The notes below the pieces were generated by a model, which made no database searches, was not told where the DNA came from, and saw nothing but the letters and a program-made list of their open reading frames with translations. From assembly GCA_947508055.1 (NCBI GenBank), contig CANNRR010000002.1, forward strand, positions 1 through 64,000: a DNA stretch of 64,000 nucleotides, written 5' to 3'. The translations under genes were made by a program, and so were the position numbers. The DNA comes from Burkholderiales bacterium. GTDB lineage: Bacteria; Pseudomonadota; Gammaproteobacteria; Burkholderiales; Burkholderiaceae_C. Positions 51,285 through 60,002 of this stretch are shown here, one piece after another; the stretch's first letter is position 1, and every line of letters starts with the position of its first letter.

Positions 51285-52805
51285 ATGGCCATGCATATTC
51301 ATATTCTTGGCATCTGCGGCACCTTTATGGGCGGCCTGGCGGTGCTAGCGAGAGAGGCGGGGCATCGGGTCACCGGCTGTGACACCGGCGTTTACCCACC
51401 CATGAGCGACCAGTTGCACGCGTTGGGCATCGATCTGATTGAGGGCTTTGGCGCCGATCAACTGATGCTCAAGCCCAATATGTTCGTGGTGGGCAACGTG
51501 GTGAGCCGGGCACGCCAGGCCGACGGCAGCGCCAAATTTCCCCTGATGGAAGCCATTCTCGATGCCGGCGCACCCTACATCAGCGGGCCACAGTGGCTGG
51601 CCGAGCACATACTGCTGGGCCGCCATGTGCTCGCTGTAGCCGGCACCCACGGCAAAACCACAACCACGGCCATGCTGACGTGGATTCTGGAGAGCGCTGG
51701 TATGCAGCCCGGGTTTCTGGTGGGTGGCGTGCCGTTGAACTTTGGCGTATCCGCGCGCCTGGGAGGCTGGCAGGGGAATGGGGCGTCAGTGGGTTCTGCG
51801 CAGGTTAAGGAGGAGCCCGCACAGCGGGCGGGGGACACGGAGCGGAGCCCGCTGACGCCCCATTCCCTGCGCCACCGCCCTCTTTTCGTCCTCGAGGCGG
51901 ACGAATATGACACAGCCTTCTTCGACAAGCGCAGCAAGTTTGTGCACTACCGTCCGCGCACTGCGATTCTGAACAATCTGGAATTCGACCACGCCGACAT
52001 CTTTGAAAACCTGGCAGCCATAGAACGCCAGTTTCATCACCTGGTGCGTACCATCCCCGCAACCGGCCGAATCGTCGTCAACGCTCTAGAGGAAAGCTTG
52101 ACGCGCGTGCTGCACCAGGGCTGCTGGAGCGAAGTTCGGACGTTTGGCAGCGCCGTCAGCGACTTCACAGCACAGGGTGAGCCCGACGCATTTGACGTCC
52201 TGCAAGCGGGCCGCATGGTGGCGCGGGTAGAGTGGTCAATTGGCGGTGTGCATAACCAACTCAATGCACTGGCCGCCATTGCTGCGGCGGAACATGTGGG
52301 TGTCGCACCTGAAGTTTCTGCTAAGGCATTGACCAGCTTTGAAAATGTCAAGCGCCGCATGGAAGTTCGCGGGCGGGTGGCCTGGAACGGCACCGTGCAG
52401 CCCGGCGAAACCTCTGCCTCGATCACCATTTACGATGACTTCGCCCACCACCCTACCGCCATTCGCACCACTATCAATGGCCTTCGACGACAGGTTGGCA
52501 GTGAGCGTATCTTGGCCGTGTTCGAACCTCGCAGCAACACCATGAAACTGGGCGCCATGAAGTCCCAATTACCCTGGAGCCTCGAGGAGGCGGATCTGGC
52601 TTTTTGCCATTCGGGCGGTCTGGACTGGGACGCAGTTGAGGCCATGTCCAGCATGGGTGAGAGGGCGCTGGTGGCCCCCACCGTCGAGGAAGTCATCGCG
52701 CAGGTGATGCGGCGTGTTCGTCCCGGTGACCATATTCTTTGCATGAGCAATGGGGGGTTTGGCGGGATTCACCTCAAATTGCTCGATGCGCTACAAAATT
52801 CATAG
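51285..52805 (+). CDS. mpl: UDP-N-acetylmuramate:L-alanyl-gamma-D-glutamyl-meso-diaminopimelate ligase with an in-frame insert
   Basis: HIHILGICGTFMGGLAVLAREAGHRVTG...VAGTHGKTTTTAML...EADEYDTAFFDKRSKFVHYRP; inserted GNGASVGSAQVKEEPAQRAGDTERSPLTPHS. Confidence 0.94.
   Translation: MAMHIHILGICGTFMGGLAVLAREAGHRVTGCDTGVYPPMSDQLHALGIDLIEGFGADQLMLKPNMFVVGNVVSRARQADGSAKFPLMEAILDAGAPYISGPQWLAEHILLGRHVLAVAGTHGKTTTTAMLTWILESAGMQPGFLVGGVPLNFGVSARLGGWQGNGASVGSAQVKEEPAQRAGDTERSPLTPHSLRHRPLFVLEADEYDTAFFDKRSKFVHYRPRTAILNNLEFDHADIFENLAAIERQFHHLVRTIPATGRIVVNALEESLTRVLHQGCWSEVRTFGSAVSDFTAQGEPDAFDVLQAGRMVARVEWSIGGVHNQLNALAAIAAAEHVGVAPEVSAKALTSFENVKRRMEVRGRVAWNGTVQPGETSASITIYDDFAHHPTAIRTTINGLRRQVGSERILAVFEPRSNTMKLGAMKSQLPWSLEEADLAFCHSGGLDWDAVEAMSSMGERALVAPTVEEVIAQVMRRVRPGDHILCMSNGGFGGIHLKLLDALQNS
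51771..51869. repeat. Palindromic element inserted in frame within mpl
   Basis: CAGGGGAATGGGGCGTCAGTGGG ... CCCGCTGACGCCCCATTCCCTG, ~22-bp nearly perfect terminal inverted repeats. Confidence 0.85.
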
Positions 52806-52850
52806 CTGTTAACGCTTATTTATAGTGCGCTACGATGTCTTTTAACTCAT
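52795..52850 (+). repeat. Dispersed repeat, degenerate copy at the mpl 3' end
   Basis: AAAATTCATAGCTGTTAACGCTTATTTATAGTGCGCTAC resembles reverse complement of copy A; mpl stop codon lies inside it. Confidence 0.45.
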
Positions 52851-52866
52851 ACGAATTGACTCTACC

Positions 52867-53298
52867 TTGAACTGGTTGCAAAAAGTACCCAACAGCGTTC
52901 GGGCGGCCAGCGGGCTAGAGTGGGCGCTGTGGCGCAAATTGCCAATGATCGCCCTTCTGGGCACCGCGCTGCCATTGCTGGGGCTGCTGGCCCTGCACAC
53001 CATGACGGATGCAGACGCCAACGCGGCGCAAGCGCGCTGGCTGCAAATGGCCGACTATTTTGTCGGGGCAGTGCTGATTTTTCATTGGACCACGGTGATC
53101 ACGGTAGCCATCGGTTGCGCCATTGTGATGGTCATGAAGGGCCCGGGCTACGTTGCTGACAGCTACCCGGTACCGCATGCTGACCGCCCCCGCGCCACAC
53201 TCGAAACAGCCGAAGAGGCAGCGGCATCGCGCCCGAGCTCAGCGTGGACCGCGCCCGCCGGCGACAGGCGTGTTCATCAACATCGACCAGAAGTCTGA
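52867..53298 (+). CDS. Small membrane protein, hypothetical
   Basis: Hydrophobic segments PMIALLGTALPLLGLLALHTM and VGAVLIFHWTTVITVAIGCAIVMVM; C-terminal boundary uncertain. Confidence 0.5.
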   Translation: MNWLQKVPNSVRAASGLEWALWRKLPMIALLGTALPLLGLLALHTMTDADANAAQARWLQMADYFVGAVLIFHWTTVITVAIGCAIVMVMKGPGYVADSYPVPHADRPRATLETAEEAAASRPSSAWTAPAGDRRVHQHRPEV

Positions 53299-53431
53299 GC
53301 GTACGCCCGACTTCGTCAAAGCCGAGCTCGAAGCGCTCAAACCCTCGGTTCAATCAATGCTTTGACCTATATCAAGATGCTCGACCCTGCTGCGTTGCAC
53401 ACTCCTGACACTACTTACTGGAGCCACTTCC

Positions 53432-53584
53432 ATGAAATTGATTTCTGACCTGTTTGGTACCGACTACGGTCTGATGAGCATCAGTGGCATTGTCTTCATG
53501 CTCGGCATGGGAGTGTTTTTTGTGCGCTTTTTCAAACGCAAGATGGCTGAAGACGGCGCCGCCGCCGCCAAGGCAGACCGGTAG
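53432..53584 (+). CDS. Short single-TM protein (DUF3149-like), absent from the supplied ORF list
   Basis: MKLISDLFGTDYGLMSISGIVFMLGMGVFFVRFFKRKMAEDGAAAAKADR translated by eye. Confidence 0.7.
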   Translation: MKLISDLFGTDYGLMSISGIVFMLGMGVFFVRFFKRKMAEDGAAAAKADR

Positions 53585-53608
53585 CCCACCACTGCAAAGC
53601 GGCAGTTG

Positions 53609-54319
53609 TCAGGCCGCCTTTAGCGCTTCCAGCTTCAGGATCCGGTAGATCCGTCCGTGCTTGTCCTGGGGCTCCAAAATGCCTTCGCGCACCAGCGCGC
53701 TGATCTCGCGGCTAACCGTTTCCATTTTCAGATCCATCATCGCGCCCATGTCTTCCCTGGCAAACAGGGTGACGATTCCCTCGTCTGCGGCGTCGCGCAT
53801 CTTAAGTGCAAAGTTGCTCACCCGATTGCGTGCAGTACCAAAGTTGATATCTACCACCCAGTCGTCCGCGTCCTTAAGGGCACCGTACCATTTTTCAGTC
53901 AAGCGTTGATGCAGTCGTGGTGACTGCGATTGCAAGTTGTGAATGACGGCAAGCGGAACCCTGCACACGGAGACATCGGTTAACGCTACGGCATCGCAGT
54001 CATAGCGTGCGTTTGCCAGGGCAGAAAGCCCCGCCACATCACCGGGGCGCAACACGCGCACTATGCGTTGCCTGCCATCCTGTGTGCTTCGAACCAACTT
54101 CAGCATGCCCTTGCGTAGCGTAAAGACGCCCAACGCAGCGTCCCCCTCATGAAACAGCGCCGCCCCCACTGAAAACTCTAGGTCGTCCACCGGTGCATGG
54201 ATCATTTTGAAATCGTCTTCGTTCAAATCCGCAAACAACACCATGTCCCGAATGACACAGGAGCGGCAATCAGAAGTGCCTTTCCAGGCGGATTCGGTTT
54301 TTATAGGAATCATGGTCAA
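53609..54319 (-). CDS. Crp/Fnr family transcriptional regulator
   Basis: cNMP-binding fold; HTH with METVSREISAL, retaining the ExxSR recognition motif of FNR. Confidence 0.88.
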   Translation of the reverse strand: MTMIPIKTESAWKGTSDCRSCVIRDMVLFADLNEDDFKMIHAPVDDLEFSVGAALFHEGDAALGVFTLRKGMLKLVRSTQDGRQRIVRVLRPGDVAGLSALANARYDCDAVALTDVSVCRVPLAVIHNLQSQSPRLHQRLTEKWYGALKDADDWVVDINFGTARNRVSNFALKMRDAADEGIVTLFAREDMGAMMDLKMETVSREISALVREGILEPQDKHGRIYRILKLEALKAA

Positions 54320-54477
54320 CTGGCTACGCAGGTGCGCGACACCGGGGGTTGGAGGCGATCAGACATTGTGTCACGACAACCTCTGCAACGACTTACAGCT
54401 TGCCCTACAGGCACCAGAACACAGACTGCATTGAATCAGAGTACACTACAAGTAATTAAACAATTACTTCATTTTGT

Positions 54478-55155
54478 ATGGATTTATCAATCAAACCGAC
54501 CAAGCAAGCCACCGAGGTCCGCCGCGCCGGACTGGTAGTTGCCGCGTTGCACCTAGCCGCCCAGCGCAGTCCTGCCGACATCACTACGGCTGACCTGGCG
54601 CGCGCGGTGGGCATCACGCAAGGTGCAGTTTTCAAACACTTTGCCAGCAAGGAATCGATCTGGCTGGCTGTGCTGGACTGGGCCACTGACAGCCTGCTTG
54701 CTGAGCTCCACCATGCAGTTGCCGGGCCTGACGAACACCTCCTGTCCCCATTACACGCACTGCAAGCCATCTTTGCGGCGCATGTGGGCTTCGTGACGAC
54801 GCACCCCGGCGTCCCAAGGGTAATTTTTCAGGAACTGCAACACGCAGAAGAAACACCACTCAAAGCCCGCGTGCGCGGGCTGATGCAGCAATACCGCACG
54901 CTGGTGATGGAAATGCTGCAGCGCGCACAAACGCAAAACCTGCTGTTGCCTGGCACCGATCTGCAATCGGCGGCCGTGCTGTTTCTGGGTGCAGTGCAAG
55001 GCCTGGTTCTACAGGCACTGTTCAGCGGCCAGGTGCAGGCCATGTCCTTCCAGGCTCCCGCCGTATTTGCCATTTACCTGCGGGGCATTGCCACCCAACA
55101 GGCCCACCCATTCATCGCCCATATCGCCCCAAACTCTCTGGAAAGCACAACATGA
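54478..55155 (+). CDS. TetR family regulator
   Basis: TTADLARAVGITQGAVFKHFASKESIWLAVLDW. Confidence 0.9.
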   Translation: MDLSIKPTKQATEVRRAGLVVAALHLAAQRSPADITTADLARAVGITQGAVFKHFASKESIWLAVLDWATDSLLAELHHAVAGPDEHLLSPLHALQAIFAAHVGFVTTHPGVPRVIFQELQHAEETPLKARVRGLMQQYRTLVMEMLQRAQTQNLLLPGTDLQSAAVLFLGAVQGLVLQALFSGQVQAMSFQAPAVFAIYLRGIATQQAHPFIAHIAPNSLESTT

Positions 55156-56354
55156 ACCAACACCGACTTTTGCTGCGCCGCATTGGCATTGGCGCCTTGG
55201 CTATCGGCATGGTTGCTGCGCTGGCCTTTGTCGCGCTGCGCACTGGCCCCCTGGCATCGGTTCGCGTGACAGTCACCACGGCGCAAGAAGGAAAACTGAG
55301 CCCCGCCATCTTCGGCATCGGCACGGTCGAGGCCCGGCGCAGCTGGATGGTTGGGCCCACGGTCGCTGGGCGCGTGCTAAGCGTGCGGGTGGACGTGGGC
55401 GACGTCGTGCGGGCCGGTCAACTGCTAGCCGAAATGGACCCGGTGGACCTGGACCAGCGCCTCGCAGCACTGGACGCGGCCTTGGCACGCGCCACCAGCA
55501 CGCAAGCAGCGGCACAGGCCCAGGTTACCGACGCCGGTGCGCGCCGCGAACTGGCCGCCATCAATGCCAAGCGCAACCAGGATCTCGCGTCACAAAACTT
55601 CATCAGCCCCGGCGCACTGGAAGGCCGCCTGCAAGAAAAAACCTCGGCTGACGCCGCACTTCAAGCGGCACAGGCCAACCTGATCGGCACCTCCCAAGAC
55701 ATCACCCGACAAAAGGCCGAACGCGCCGCACTACAACAACAGCGCGGCAATGTGCGCCTGTTGGCCCCCGCCGACGGTGTAGTCACCAATCGGGATGCCG
55801 AAGCCGGCAGCACGGTGGTAGCCGGGCAACCCGTATTGCGCCTGATCGACCCCGCCAGCCTGTGGGTGCGCATGCGGGTTGACCAGGGCCGCTCGGCCGG
55901 GCTCGCGCCGGGCTTGAAAGCGCGCATCATCTTGCGCTCACAGCCACGCACCCCGCTCCAGGGGCAAGTGGCCCGGGTCGAGCTGCTGGCCGACGCGGTG
56001 ACCGAAGAGCGCATCGCACAAATTGCGTTTGCTTCCACGCAGGCGCACGCCGCGTCAGTTGGCGAGTTAGCCGAAGTCGAATTGCAACTCCCAGAAACCC
56101 CTGCCGCCCTGCTGCTGCCCAACGCCAGCATCCAGCGCCAACAGGGTCAGACCGGCGTGTGGCGCCTGACGGACGGCAAACCCGCGTTCGCCCCCGTGCG
56201 CCTGGGCGCCAGCAGCCTGGACGGCAGGGTGCAGGTACTCGAAGGCTTGAAAGCCAATGACTCGGTCGTGGTCTACAGCCAGAAAGCGCTGGCCGACGGG
56301 GCCCGCGTACAAGTGGTGGACGCCTTGGTGAAAACAGCAGGTAGCGCACCATGA
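55152..56354 (+). CDS. HlyD/RND-type periplasmic adaptor
   Basis: GTVEARRSWMVGPTVAGRVLSVRVDVGDVVRAGQLLAEMDP; LLAPADGVVTNRDAEAGSTVVAGQPVLRLID. Confidence 0.88.
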   Translation: MNQHRLLLRRIGIGALAIGMVAALAFVALRTGPLASVRVTVTTAQEGKLSPAIFGIGTVEARRSWMVGPTVAGRVLSVRVDVGDVVRAGQLLAEMDPVDLDQRLAALDAALARATSTQAAAQAQVTDAGARRELAAINAKRNQDLASQNFISPGALEGRLQEKTSADAALQAAQANLIGTSQDITRQKAERAALQQQRGNVRLLAPADGVVTNRDAEAGSTVVAGQPVLRLIDPASLWVRMRVDQGRSAGLAPGLKARIILRSQPRTPLQGQVARVELLADAVTEERIAQIAFASTQAHAASVGELAEVELQLPETPAALLLPNASIQRQQGQTGVWRLTDGKPAFAPVRLGASSLDGRVQVLEGLKANDSVVVYSQKALADGARVQVVDALVKTAGSAP

Positions 56355-57544
56355 TCAGCCTGGCCGGGCGCGACATCGCGCACAGCTGGAGCAAGTTTGT
56401 ACTCACTGGCATAGGCCTGGGCCTGCTGATTGGCGTGACGCTGACCATGGCCGGGGTTTACCGCGGCATGGTGGACGATGCGCACGCGCTGCTCAACAAC
56501 AGCGGTGCCGACCTTTGGGTGGTGCAAAAAGACACGCAAGGGCCCTATGCCGAAGCGTCCAACATCAAGGACGATGTAGTGCACAGCGTGCGCGGTATGC
56601 CCGGCGTGGCGCAAGCCGCCAATGTGACTTACTTCACCATGCAGGTGCAGGGGGCCGACGGCGACGACACCCGCGCCATGGTGGTCGGTATCGAGAGCGG
56701 CCAATCGGGTGAGCCCGGCTACCTGGTGGCGGGGCGCCAACTCACCCGCGGCCATTACGAAGCGGTGGCCGATGTCAAAACCGGCTTTACGCTGGGCGAA
56801 CGCATCCGTATCCGTCGCCACGATTACACGGTGGTCGGCCTGACGCAGCGCATGGTTTCATCTGGCGGCGACCCCATGGTGTTTATTGCCCTCAAGGACG
56901 CGCAGGAGGCGCAGTTTTTGAAAGACAACGACGCCATCCAGAACGACCGCACCCGCACCAGCGCCAACCCCGCTTTCAACCGCCCCGGTGTGCCCGGCCT
57001 GATAGATGCGGTGCAGGCGCTGCAGAGCAGTAGCCACAGTGTCAACGCTGTATTGGTACAAATGGCGCCCGGCTTCGAGGCAGAGCAGGTGGCCGCGCCG
57101 ATTCGCCGCTGGAAGCACCTGCAGGTATTCACCCGGGCGGGCATGGAAGAGATTTTGGTGTCCAAGCTGATCGCCACCTCAGCCAAGCAGATCGGCATGT
57201 TCCTGGTGATTCTGGCCATCGTGAGCGCGGCCATTGTGGCCTTCATCATTTACACCATGACGCTGGGCAAAATTCGCGAGATTGCCGTGCTCAAGCTCAT
57301 TGGCACGCGCAACCTGACCATTGCCAGCATGATCCTGCAGCAAGCGCTGGGGCTGGGGCTGATTGGTTTCATCGTCGGCAAGGTGGCTGCCACCATCTGG
57401 GCGCCGGTGTTTCCCAAATTTGTACTGCTGCTGACGCAAGATGCGGTCACCGGACTGGTCGCCACGCTGCTGATTTGCGCGCTGGCCAGCACGCTGGCCA
57501 TTCGCACAGCGCTCAAAGTAGACCCGGCTGCGGCCATTGGATGA
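56351..57544 (+). CDS. FtsX/DevC-like ABC transporter permease
   Basis: MISLAGRDIAHSWSKFVLTGIGLGLLIGV; C-terminal FtsX-like TM region. Confidence 0.88.
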   Translation: MISLAGRDIAHSWSKFVLTGIGLGLLIGVTLTMAGVYRGMVDDAHALLNNSGADLWVVQKDTQGPYAEASNIKDDVVHSVRGMPGVAQAANVTYFTMQVQGADGDDTRAMVVGIESGQSGEPGYLVAGRQLTRGHYEAVADVKTGFTLGERIRIRRHDYTVVGLTQRMVSSGGDPMVFIALKDAQEAQFLKDNDAIQNDRTRTSANPAFNRPGVPGLIDAVQALQSSSHSVNAVLVQMAPGFEAEQVAAPIRRWKHLQVFTRAGMEEILVSKLIATSAKQIGMFLVILAIVSAAIVAFIIYTMTLGKIREIAVLKLIGTRNLTIASMILQQALGLGLIGFIVGKVAATIWAPVFPKFVLLLTQDAVTGLVATLLICALASTLAIRTALKVDPAAAIG

Positions 57545-58284
57545 ACGCCATGCCCAACCCATCCACAACCCACACGCGCACCGGCGGCATCCTGATCGAA
57601 GGCTTGCGCAAAGTCTATGGCGCCGGGGACACCGCCGTAGAAGCGCTCAAAAACGTCAACCTGCAGGTGAGCCCCGGCGAAGTGGTGGGCCTGGTCGGAC
57701 CCTCGGGGTCGGGTAAAAGCACGCTGCTCAAATGCCTGGGCGCCATCATTGAGCCGACCTCCGGGCGCATGACGCTGGGCGACGACGTAATCTATGACGA
57801 CGGCTGGAGGGTACGCGACCTGCGCACCCTGCGCCGCGACCGCATCGGCTTCGTGTTCCAGGCGCCCTACCTGATTCCGTTTCTGGACGTGACCGACAAC
57901 GTCGCGCTGTTGCCCATGCTGGCCGGCATGCCCAACGCACAGGCCCGTGCCCGCGCACTGGAACTGCTGACGGCACTGGATGTGCAGCACCGTGCCAAAG
58001 CCGAACCCTCGCAACTCTCCGGTGGCGAGCAGCAGCGCGTATCCATCGCCCGCGCTCTGGCCAACCGGCCGCCCGTGATATTGGCAGACGAGCCCACCGC
58101 CCCGCTGGACAGCGAACGTGCGTTGGGAGTGATGCGCATCCTGAACCAGATGGCGCAGCAGGCCCAGACTGCCATCATTGTGGTCACGCACGACGAAAAG
58201 ATCATCCCCACCTTCAAACGGATTTACCACATACGCGATGGGCAGACGGTGGAAGAGGCGGGGGAAGGGCGCTCACTGGATTGA
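57541..58284 (+). CDS. ABC transporter ATP-binding protein (DevA/LolD-like)
   Basis: [59 protein letters not shown]. Confidence 0.92.
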   Translation: MNAMPNPSTTHTRTGGILIEGLRKVYGAGDTAVEALKNVNLQVSPGEVVGLVGPSGSGKSTLLKCLGAIIEPTSGRMTLGDDVIYDDGWRVRDLRTLRRDRIGFVFQAPYLIPFLDVTDNVALLPMLAGMPNAQARARALELLTALDVQHRAKAEPSQLSGGEQQRVSIARALANRPPVILADEPTAPLDSERALGVMRILNQMAQQAQTAIIVVTHDEKIIPTFKRIYHIRDGQTVEEAGEGRSLD

Positions 58285-58347
58285 AAATACCGCAATTGGA
58301 TTTTTGTTGATCGAAAGTTTGGGATGGGTTGGCAGCCATCTCAAAGG

Positions 58348-58405
58348 AAAATTGGCCTCCAGCGCCCGTGGGGATAGCGCAAGCAGCTACTATTTTTATA
58401 GCAAT
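58348..58405 (-). repeat. Dispersed ~56-58 bp repeat, copy B
   Basis: AAATTGGCCTCCAGCGCCCGTGGGGATAGCGCAAGCAGCTACTATTTTTATAGCAAT. Confidence 0.85.
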
Positions 58406-58528
58406 ATGACGGTCATCGTCGCCACTGGGTGGTCTTGCTATTTTTTACTGGTGTTGGAAATCACCGACACCACACCCGTTTTGCCGGTGATACCTTTGCG
58501 CCCTGACCTGAACTTCATCGCAAACACC

Positions 58529-59905
58529 ATGCCCAAAACCCTAATAGAACCCTTCCGCATCAAAAGCGTCGAACCCATCCGCATGACCACCCGCGACGAA
58601 CGCGTGCAGCTGCTGGAAGACGCCAAGCTCAACGTATTCAAGCTGCGCGCCGAAAACGTGCTGATCGACTGGCTGACTGACTCCGGCACCGGTGCCATGT
58701 CCAGCCGGCAGTGGGGCGCCATCATGGAAGGCGACGAGAGCTACGCCGGTGCGCGAAGTTTCTACCGGCTTGAAGCCGTGATCCGCGACATCACTGGCAT
58801 GCAGCACTTCATACCCACCCACCAAGGTCGAGCGGCAGAAAAGGTGCTGTTCACCGCTGTTTGCAAGAAAGGCGAGCTGGTGCCCAACAACTGCCACTTT
58901 GACACCACCCGCGCCAACCTGGAATATCTAGGAATCGAAGCAGTTGATCTGGTCATTGCAGAAGGCCTGCGGCCAGCCTTGATCTACCCTTTCAAGGGCA
59001 ATATCGATCTCGCGCGAGTCGAGGCGGTGTTGAAGGCCGAGGGCCATCGCATTCCGTTTGGCATGATCACTGTAACCAACAACACCGGGGGCGGGCAGCC
59101 CGTGTCGATGGCCAATATCCGCGCCTATTCCAAGTTGCTCAAGCAGTACGGAAAGCCCTTCATCATGGACGTGTGTCGCTTCTCAGAGAACGCCATGTTC
59201 ATCAAGATGCGCGAGCCGGGTTACCAGAACACGTCCATCAAAGCGATCGTGCAGGAGATGTTCTCGTATTGCGACGGTTGCACCATGAGCGCCAAGAAGG
59301 ACGGCATGGTCAACATCGGCGGCTTCATCGTGCTGCGTAGCGACGAGTGGATGGACGCCGCCCGCAACGTACTCATCATGACCGAGGGCTTCCCTACCTA
59401 CGGCGGGCTGGCCGGGCGTGACCTGGAAGCGTTGGCCGTGGGCCTGGAGGAAGGCATGGACGAAGACTACCTGCGCTACCGCCTGCGCACGGCTGAATAC
59501 CTGGGCGAGCGGCTGGAGTCCTGCGGTGTCGGCTTTGTCAAACCCACCGGCGGCCATGCGGTCTATATCGACGCCAAAACCGTGCTGCCTGGTATGCCGA
59601 TTGAGCACTACCCAGCCTGGTCCCTGTGCAACGCGCTTTACCTCGAAGGCGGCATTCGCGGTGTCGAGATCGGCTCGGTGATGTTTGGCAAGCGGCTGGA
59701 GAGCGGCGTGGAGACCTTTCACAGTATGGAACTGGTGCGCCTGGCCTTTCCGCGGCGCATGTACACGCAAAGCCACTTTGACTACGCCGCCGAAGTGATT
59801 GCGGAGGTAAAAGAAAAGGCGGCCAGCATCCGGGGCGTCAAGATCACCAAGCAGCCCCCGTTTTTACGCCACTTCACCTGCGAGTGCGCCTGGGTCGACC
59901 GCTGA
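58529..59905 (+). CDS. Tryptophanase/tyrosine phenol-lyase family PLP beta-eliminating lyase, predicted tryptophanase
   Basis: EPFRIKSVEPIRMTTRDER, LTDSGTGAMSSRQWGAIMEGDESYAG, PTHQGRAAEK, CTMSAKKDGMVNIGGF, IRGVEIGSVMFG; ATG at 58529. Confidence 0.88.
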   Translation: MPKTLIEPFRIKSVEPIRMTTRDERVQLLEDAKLNVFKLRAENVLIDWLTDSGTGAMSSRQWGAIMEGDESYAGARSFYRLEAVIRDITGMQHFIPTHQGRAAEKVLFTAVCKKGELVPNNCHFDTTRANLEYLGIEAVDLVIAEGLRPALIYPFKGNIDLARVEAVLKAEGHRIPFGMITVTNNTGGGQPVSMANIRAYSKLLKQYGKPFIMDVCRFSENAMFIKMREPGYQNTSIKAIVQEMFSYCDGCTMSAKKDGMVNIGGFIVLRSDEWMDAARNVLIMTEGFPTYGGLAGRDLEALAVGLEEGMDEDYLRYRLRTAEYLGERLESCGVGFVKPTGGHAVYIDAKTVLPGMPIEHYPAWSLCNALYLEGGIRGVEIGSVMFGKRLESGVETFHSMELVRLAFPRRMYTQSHFDYAAEVIAEVKEKAASIRGVKITKQPPFLRHFTCECAWVDR

Positions 59906-60002
59906 CACGAAGGCCCTCGGAGGTAAAGAAATGTTGAGGCCGACCGCCCAAGCGCCAGCACTTGTAAAATCGGCGGTCTACTTCTTCTAGGTGGTTTTGC
60001 TC

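Noticed and set aside
58323-58376. Short ORF MGWQPSQRKIGLQRPWG* as a TnaC-like leader before the tryptophanase-like gene
   Set aside because: Has two Trp codons but overlaps the dispersed repeat, lacks the TnaC W...P-stop arrangement and has no downstream terminator or rut-like feature that I could identify.
58178-58528. N-terminal extension of the tryptophanase-like ORF
   Set aside because: Runs out of frame through the ABC ATPase 3' end and the repeat; family homology begins just after the ATG at 58529.
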